Below, piece after piece: positions 6,884-11,188 of a stretch of DNA of 11,188 nucleotides. Source of the DNA: Candidatus Mesolinea sp. UBA5823 (GTDB lineage Bacteria > Chloroflexota > Anaerolineae > Anaerolineales > Anaerolineaceae); contig DICP01000103.1 in the NCBI GenBank assembly GCA_002417685.1, positions 12,620 through 23,807 of the forward strand. Direction: 5' to 3'. Every line of letters begins with the position of its first letter. Within the stretch, counting starts at the first letter, position 1. The notes beneath the pieces were generated by a model. The model saw only the letters and a program-made list of their open reading frames with translations. It did no database searches and was not told the origin of the DNA. Both the position numbers and the translations under genes were made by a program.

Positions 6884-7908
6884 TTTAAGCGTGTGAGTGC
6901 CTCCACGGGCGTCGGATCCACCCCATAAAACAGGGCTAAGTAATAGGCTACATAATCCCCAAATTGCAGCAAGCTCCACATCTGCGCCAAGCGCGAGTTC
7001 CCCTGCCCCCAAATGGCATCCACTGCTGCGCCGGCAATCAAATAAGCTTGTTGGGTTGCATCAAGGCGCAATGCATTGCGGGGATGATCGATCTTGGAGC
7101 GCAAAAATAGGACTGAGGTATGTTCGAAGAGCTGCTCAGGGAATTCCAATCCAGCTAAGGTATTATGGTTAGCTTCGGGCAGCCCCTCAAAACATGCCCA
7201 GGCTTTTGCCAGCTCATTGATTTGCGTTTTCCAGCGGCGCGCGACCACTTCCAGTTCCCCGGCTGCCATCACCAAGACGTTGCGGTTAAGCAGCTGCCCA
7301 GCGATGCGCTTAGCAGGGTTCTCCGCCAAATCAGTGCTGGCTGTCAGTTTTGTCCGCGCATTGCTCATCACCGCGATTGCATCCGCAATTTCAGTCTCGT
7401 CAATCTTTGCCAGCCCCAGGCGGCAGAAAAGCGCTAACAGCAGCCCAAAAGAATAAGGAATAGCTGTGCGCGGCTGACCGGTATGCGCAAAGGTCCACAG
7501 CGGAACTCCCTTGGCGGTTGCCTCAGCTTGCAATCTCCCTCCGGTGCAGAGCACCAGCAGCGAACAATCCTCCTGGAGGGCTTTATTAAAGGAAGAGAGT
7601 GTTTCTTCTGTGTTCCCGGAGTGCGAAGAGCAGATGACCAGTGTATTTTTGCCCTTTGACCAAGCTGGCAAAGCATAATTACGATGCGAAATAACCGGGA
7701 TGGTGAGCTGATCCGCCAGGTAAGCAGCCAATAGGTCTCCACCGATCGCTGAGCCGCCCATGCCCGCAATGACCACGCGCTCTATTTGTGGGTAAGTCGG
7801 CAGCGGAAGCTGCTTGCCAAGCTGCCAAGCCTTTTCTAGGTCATCCGGTAAGGCATCCAGATACCCCAACATATTTTCAGGGTCATAGTTAGTGGAGAGG
7901 TTAGTCAT
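6862..7908 (-). CDS. Bifunctional phosphoglucose/phosphomannose isomerase
   Basis: This SIS-fold enzyme interconverts fructose-6-phosphate with glucose-6-phosphate (EC 5.3.1.9) and with mannose-6-phosphate (EC 5.3.1.8) in the cytoplasm, feeding glycolysis and GDP-mannose synthesis. The 348 residues match the short archaeal-type PGI/PMI family (TIGR02128-like) rather than the roughly 450-550-residue classical PGI. Seen: sugar-phosphate-binding GMGGSAIGGD (49-58) and SSHSGNTEE (94-102), RWKTQINE (225-232), and PEANHN (244-249), where the family has its conserved Glu/His region. I chose ATG 7908 (MTNLSTNYD) because GGGAG lies 7 bases ahead; an ATG at 7938 adds ten unlikely residues without a better site. 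It follows the methyltransferase gene by 33 bases, so it is probably co-transcribed. Confidence 0.92.
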   Translation of the reverse strand: MTNLSTNYDPENMLGYLDALPDDLEKAWQLGKQLPLPTYPQIERVVIAGMGGSAIGGDLLAAYLADQLTIPVISHRNYALPAWSKGKNTLVICSSHSGNTEETLSSFNKALQEDCSLLVLCTGGRLQAEATAKGVPLWTFAHTGQPRTAIPYSFGLLLALFCRLGLAKIDETEIADAIAVMSNARTKLTASTDLAENPAKRIAGQLLNRNVLVMAAGELEVVARRWKTQINELAKAWACFEGLPEANHNTLAGLEFPEQLFEHTSVLFLRSKIDHPRNALRLDATQQAYLIAGAAVDAIWGQGNSRLAQMWSLLQFGDYVAYYLALFYGVDPTPVEALTRLKQTLAEE

Positions 7909-7941
7909 TAGAATGCTCCCATAAAAAATAGCATGCAAACA

Positions 7942-8709
7942 TCAGAGCTTTACAGCCAGGTCTGCAATATATAGGTTTGTGAAGTTCGCCAGGCGGTTAT
8001 CCGGCTCACTATCTTCATACAGATCTTTGATTAAAAAGCCAGCGCGCAGCTGCCCACCGAGCTGAGTTTCAAGCGAATGGCTGAATTGGTAGCCTTCATC
8101 TTCCGTCACGATCCTTCCTTGCGCTTCCAGCATCCTGCCATTATAAGGCAGCGGAAATTTGCACACCAATGGGCTAAAAGCATCGGGGCGCATATCTTCA
8201 TCAGCAAACATATACATAAGCGGGTTGGTAAAACCGGTCATCAGTGCGCCGCCTTTGCGTAACACCCGGTAAGCTTCTTGCCACATCGTTTGCAGCTCTT
8301 CAATGTAGCAGTTCGAAACGGGGTTGATAATCCAGTCAAAGCTCTCATCCTCAAATGGGAAAGGCTTGGACATATCAGCCTTGACTAAGGTAATTGCATA
8401 GCCTTCCCGTTCAGAGACCAATCGGTCAGCCTCAAGCTGGCGCCGGGAATTATCCATAATCGTGACTTCATAGCCGTGAGCCGAGAGAAGCGCTCCCTGC
8501 TGACCGCCGCCACTGGCTAAGCCAAGTACTTTCTTTCCCAACCCGTGGAACCAATGCGCTGGCACCGGCTTTTGTGGGGTCAGGTAAATCTTCAGTTCCC
8601 CTTGTTGGCTGCGCAGAAAATCCTCATGGGAGATGGGTTGTGTCCAGATGTTCTTGTTCGCGCTCCATTCATCCCACATCCGGGAGTTGAACTCGACGTA
8701 ATCAGTCAC
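7942..8709 (-). CDS. Class I SAM-dependent methyltransferase, substrate unknown
   Basis: The 255-residue protein has a Rossmann methyltransferase core. Motif I is VLGLASGGGQQG at 61-72, the acidic end of strand 2 is TIMDNS (83-88), motif II/III is VKADMSKPFPF (109-119), and FDWIINP (124-130) with EAYRVLRKGGAL (145-156) is the usual motif IV to post-IV arrangement of Methyltransf_11/25 proteins. The first 50 residues (YVEFNSRMWDEWS and onwards) resemble the lead-in helix of small-molecule methylases. The start is GTG at 8709 with AAAGGAG five bases ahead, a convincing site. It lies 35 bases after the lipoprotein gene and 33 before PGI/PMI in a same-strand cluster. The substrate cannot be inferred. 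Confidence 0.88.
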   Translation of the reverse strand: MTDYVEFNSRMWDEWSANKNIWTQPISHEDFLRSQQGELKIYLTPQKPVPAHWFHGLGKKVLGLASGGGQQGALLSAHGYEVTIMDNSRRQLEADRLVSEREGYAITLVKADMSKPFPFEDESFDWIINPVSNCYIEELQTMWQEAYRVLRKGGALMTGFTNPLMYMFADEDMRPDAFSPLVCKFPLPYNGRMLEAQGRIVTEDEGYQFSHSLETQLGGQLRAGFLIKDLYEDSEPDNRLANFTNLYIADLAVKL

Positions 8710-8744
8710 TGCTGCTCCTTTATGGTGCTCCCGTCATGCTTGCG

Positions 8745-9521
8745 TTAGGGCGTTGGGGTTGTTGGCGTTAGCGTAGGTGTTTCAGTGATAGTTGGAGTGA
8801 GCGTTGGCGTTGGCGTTGGAGTTGGCGTTTCGCTGCCGCTTAGTGTGGAGGTTTGGGTTTGAGTGGGTGTTTCCGGCCCAACGACCTGAATGCGCACCCA
8901 AAAAGGTGCATCTCCGTTAGGTCCAAGGCCGAAGAGTTCACCTGCCTGCGATTGCAGCATCCAATTGCTCTGATATGTGCCAGATTCGAAAGGTGCAATA
9001 AACTCCACGCTCACGTCGATGCTTTGCCCGGGCAGGACTTCCGCATTTAGGTACTGAGTTTGTTGGGCACCCATCGGGTTGCCGGAAAAGAAAACCACAG
9101 CATATAAGCGCGTCCATTTGCAAGTGCCGTTATTGACCAGCCGCCAGGTTTTGGTGAAGCTTTGGCCAGGTTGCATGATGGTGTCATCCGGAATGGTGAC
9201 ATCAAACGGTATTCCAGCAGCCACGCGGTTGCACGCGCCAGCTTGGCTGGGCGTTGGCTCCGGCTGGGGGCTGCGAGCGATGGTGGGGATAGCCGTTGGC
9301 AGTGTCGTTCCCGTCGCAGTGGGTTCCAGGGGCATCGTCGCGGTTTGGAACGCCACCAAGGTCTGCAAGAAATCTTGCGTCACTTGTGCTACGGCGGTCT
9401 GAATAATCCCTTCAGCATCAGGTGTGTTGGCAGTGTCGGTTACACGTGGGCCGCAGCTGCTCATTGAGAGGGCTGCCAAGGCGCCGGCGAGAAATAGGAT
9501 CACGATTTTGTGAGTCTTCAT
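8745..9521 (-). CDS. Lipoprotein with NBR1-type Ig-like domain
   Basis: The 258-residue protein starts with a signal peptide (MKTHKIVILFLAGALAALSM) ending at SSC, so Cys23 is a likely lipidation site, although Met at -3 is an atypical lipobox residue. A Thr/Pro-rich linker (about 62-95) leads to one beta-sandwich domain (97-214) with the NBR1 Ig-like pattern: PGQSFTKTWRLVNNGTCKW, with W126 and W136, and Cys97/Cys134 as a possible disulfide. The C-terminus (216-258) is almost pure Thr/Pro repeat. It is probably an outward-facing surface protein; such proteins are common in Anaerolineae, and the ligand is unknown. The ribosome binding site is weak. TAAAAT at 9534-9529 (minus) lies so close to the ATG that the message could be nearly leaderless. 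It heads the three-gene minus-strand cluster. Confidence 0.85.
   Translation of the reverse strand: MKTHKIVILFLAGALAALSMSSCGPRVTDTANTPDAEGIIQTAVAQVTQDFLQTLVAFQTATMPLEPTATGTTLPTAIPTIARSPQPEPTPSQAGACNRVAAGIPFDVTIPDDTIMQPGQSFTKTWRLVNNGTCKWTRLYAVVFFSGNPMGAQQTQYLNAEVLPGQSIDVSVEFIAPFESGTYQSNWMLQSQAGELFGLGPNGDAPFWVRIQVVGPETPTQTQTSTLSGSETPTPTPTPTLTPTITETPTLTPTTPTP
8803..8826. repeat. In-frame hexanucleotide repeat coding Thr-Pro
   Basis: Four consecutive hexamers, GTTGGC, GTTGGC, GTTGGA and GTTGGC, lie inside a longer degenerate array (about 8748-8875). On the coding (minus) strand they give the (Thr-Pro)n tail of the lipoprotein. Because the unit is six bases, slippage would change tail length by whole TP pairs without a frameshift. 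Confidence 0.7.
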
Positions 9522-9597
9522 CGTGCCTATTTTACCTTAGTTCAGATTGAAGCAATTTTCCTACTTATCTCATCATAGATTCTGCGAGCTTTTTGTT

Positions 9598-9635
9598 GAT
9601 ATAGAATATCCGTGCAGGCGCGAATTTGTTTGCGC
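9598..9635. promoter_or_regulatory. Two small inverted repeats in the divergent intergenic region
   Basis: GATAT-AGA-ATATC (9598-9610) is a perfect 5-bp inverted repeat. Eight bases on, GCGCGAA-TTTG-TTTGCGC (9618-9635) is a 7-bp inverted repeat with one G-T pair. They lie between the lipoprotein start (9521) and the -35 of the Agl23-like gene (9652). They could be operators for one or both divergent genes; no regulator gene is seen nearby. The rest of 9522-9719 shows nothing else. Confidence 0.3.
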
Positions 9636-9651
9636 AACTATAGGATTAACC

Positions 9652-9680
9652 TTGCCACCACGCCTGGAGTAAAGTATAGT
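9652..9680 (+). promoter_or_regulatory. Sigma-70-type promoter for the Agl23-like gene
   Basis: TTGCCA (9652-9657) and TATAGT (9675-9680) each match 5 of 6 consensus bases and are separated by exactly 17 bases. Predicted transcription starts near 9687, leaving a leader of about 33 bases with GGAG ahead of the ATG at 9720. This is the best promoter match in the window. Confidence 0.65.
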
Positions 9681-9719
9681 TTTAGCGATATCAAACAAGC
9701 TTCACCACGGAGATCCCTT

Positions 9720-11188
9720 ATGAATGCTGAGATTGGCGTCACATCTTCCCAAGAATCCCACGACCGCTGGCTGGATAAGCCCGTCTTTGGCTGGTGGCCC
9801 GCATTAACCATCGAAAAGCTACTGATTGTGCTTATCATTGCCATCACCTTGCTCACCCGCTTTTACGACCTAGGTGCGCGCACGATGTCTCATGATGAGG
9901 TTAACCATGTGGTGCCTTCCTACACCATCGAGACCTATGTCTATGACCCAGTAACCCACGGTCCCTTCCAATTCCATGCGATTGCCTTTTCTTATTTCCT
10001 CTTTGGGGATTCCGACTTCAGTGCGCGCGTCCCGGCAGCCCTCTTTGGCGTGGCAGTGGTGGTCTTCACCCTTTTTGCGTGGAAGCGTTACCTTGGCAGG
10101 GTCGGCGCGTTGATTGCGGGTTTTCTCTTCATGATCTCGCCCTACATCTTGTTTTATAGCCGTTATACCCGCAATGAAATCTTCATTGTGTTTTGGGGCT
10201 TGGTGATGCTATGGCTGTTCTTACGCTATCTTGAAAGCGGCGAGAAAAAGTTTCTGCTTTGGTTAACCTTGATCATCGCGATGCATTATGCTGATAAAGC
10301 TACGTCTTATATTTTCACCGCCGAAGCGCTCATCTTCTTAGCCGTGCTCTTTATCCTTGAAGCACTGCACAAACCATGGAGCGAAGACCGCATACGCCGC
10401 AATTTCCTCATTTGTCTGCTCGTCATGCTCCTGGCAGTCTTGGGGTTGGGCGGGTTTTATCTCCTTTCTGCCGATGGCTTAGCCGGAATCCCCATCCCAG
10501 CGCTCCTTGTCCTCGGTGTAATGCTTCTCGCCGGCTTGGTCTTCGCTTTCCTCAACCTTATTAGAGGTTTAGGTTGGGGTCAAATCCGCCTCATGCGCAG
10601 CTTTGATTTGGTGGTGCTGCAGCTGCTCCTGGTGCTGCCGCTGCTTACTGCGCTGCCGGTCAGGCTGCTGGGCTTTGATCCTCTGGATTACTCTCAAGCC
10701 GGCATTATCCGCTCGGTGGTTGTGTTCGTATTGTTAGCAATAATTTCCATGGTGTTAGGGCTGATGTGGAACCGCAAAGTTTGGCTCAAGAGCTTAGCCA
10801 TTTTTTGGAGTATTTTCATCGTCTTTTACACTACTTTTTTTATGCATGGTGAAGGCTTCTTCAAAGGCTTAGTCGCTGCTCTAGGCTACTGGATGTCTCA
10901 ACAGACTGTGCAACGTGGGACGCAGCCCCTATACTATTATGCACTGGTTCAGGTGCCCGTTTACGAATACCTGCCAGCATTAGGCAGCTTGCTCACGCTC
11001 ATCCTTGCTGTTACTCGGCGGCTTTTCACCAACCAGCCTGGTGCTCCCTTCGATCCGGCTTTGCCGTTGACGATTCCAGCCGAAGGGGAGCTGCCCTCAG
11101 ATGCAGCCCCAGCCAGCCTGAACTCGATCGACTCTGAAGGAAGCTTTCCCCTAGATGCACAAACTACGCCTTCTTCGCCAGAAGAGCC
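9720..11188 (+). CDS. Agl23-like polytopic membrane glycosyltransferase (partial, 3' end outside window)
   Basis: The frame is open from ATG 9720 to the right edge (489 codons), so the C-terminus is missing. About ten or more hydrophobic segments begin near residue 34. The first outer loop holds SHDEVNH (57-63), an acidic motif placed as in GT-C glycosyltransferases, which use polyprenyl-phosphate sugars. FYSRYTRNEIF (about 145-155) and RGTQPLYYYALVQVPVYEYLP (399-419) match my memory of the TIGR03663 family, called flippase-activity-associated Agl23 and found in haloarchaea and Chloroflexota. It probably acts in surface glycan or protein glycosylation, but the acceptor is unknown. Residues 437-489 form a Pro/Ala/Ser-rich hydrophilic stretch that continues past the edge. 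The start is supported by a promoter at 9652-9680. It is divergent from the lipoprotein cluster. Confidence 0.85.
   Translation, partial: MNAEIGVTSSQESHDRWLDKPVFGWWPALTIEKLLIVLIIAITLLTRFYDLGARTMSHDEVNHVVPSYTIETYVYDPVTHGPFQFHAIAFSYFLFGDSDFSARVPAALFGVAVVVFTLFAWKRYLGRVGALIAGFLFMISPYILFYSRYTRNEIFIVFWGLVMLWLFLRYLESGEKKFLLWLTLIIAMHYADKATSYIFTAEALIFLAVLFILEALHKPWSEDRIRRNFLICLLVMLLAVLGLGGFYLLSADGLAGIPIPALLVLGVMLLAGLVFAFLNLIRGLGWGQIRLMRSFDLVVLQLLLVLPLLTALPVRLLGFDPLDYSQAGIIRSVVVFVLLAIISMVLGLMWNRKVWLKSLAIFWSIFIVFYTTFFMHGEGFFKGLVAALGYWMSQQTVQRGTQPLYYYALVQVPVYEYLPALGSLLTLILAVTRRLFTNQPGAPFDPALPLTIPAEGELPSDAAPASLNSIDSEGSFPLDAQTTPSSPEE

Noticed and set aside
7909..7938. Upstream ATG at 7938 as the start of the PGI/PMI gene
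   Set aside because: It would add MHAIFYGSIL, which is unlike the family, and it would bypass the GGGAG placed 7 bases ahead of the ATG at 7908.
9079..9402. 107-codon plus-strand ORF opposite the lipoprotein gene
   Set aside because: The minus-strand frame has a signal peptide, a recognisable Ig-like domain and Thr/Pro linkers; the plus-strand peptide has no recognisable features.
1..11188. CRISPR array, insertion sequence, phage genes, toxin-antitoxin pair or anticodon nuclease linked to the hsd operon
   Set aside because: No regularly spaced repeats, transposase, integrase or accessory gene inserted in the operon was seen on either strand.

Overview
The window looks like a chromosomal segment from a Chloroflexota bacterium, most likely Anaerolineae. 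This is inferred from the gene families only: a short archaeal-type bifunctional phosphoglucose/phosphomannose isomerase, an Agl23-like (TIGR03663-type) membrane glycosyltransferase, and a lipoprotein with one NBR1-type Ig-like domain between Thr/Pro-rich linkers. No rRNA or marker protein is present to confirm it.

Layout. Bases 1-51 may be the 3' end of an upstream gene. Bases 52-300 are a leader with a small stem-loop, a TATAAT box and the hsdM ribosome binding site. Bases 301-6217 are a complete Type I restriction-modification operon, hsdM-hsdS-hsdR, with 4-base ATGA overlaps at both junctions. Bases 6218-6626 hold a promoter-like box, a possible 20-codon ORF, and a tRNA-Ser(GGA) on the minus strand with its own extended -10 promoter. 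A 70-residue membrane protein (6627-6839, +) converges on a three-gene minus-strand cluster: Ig-like lipoprotein (9521-8745), SAM-dependent methyltransferase (8709-7942) and PGI/PMI (7908-6862). A hairpin at 6849-6883 separates the convergent genes. A divergent intergenic region (9522-9719) carries a good sigma-70-type promoter driving the Agl23-like gene, which runs off the right edge.

How the genes work together. HsdM and HsdS form the sequence-specific adenine methyltransferase. Adding HsdR gives an ATP-driven translocating nuclease that cuts unmethylated foreign DNA. The operon is AT-richer than both flanks, and its specificity gene is itself a compositional mosaic, so it looks like mobile defence cargo. 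The right-hand genes look like chromosomal backbone: sugar-phosphate interconversion (fructose-6-P with glucose-6-P or mannose-6-P) and a polyprenyl-sugar-type glycosyltransferase suggest a loose link to surface glycan metabolism, but adjacency is the only evidence.

No wholly new system is evident. The most interesting signals are the mosaic hsdS with a doubled N-terminal signature, the sharp composition edges of the operon with a 9-base direct repeat just outside them, and the small ORF between hsdR and the tRNA.
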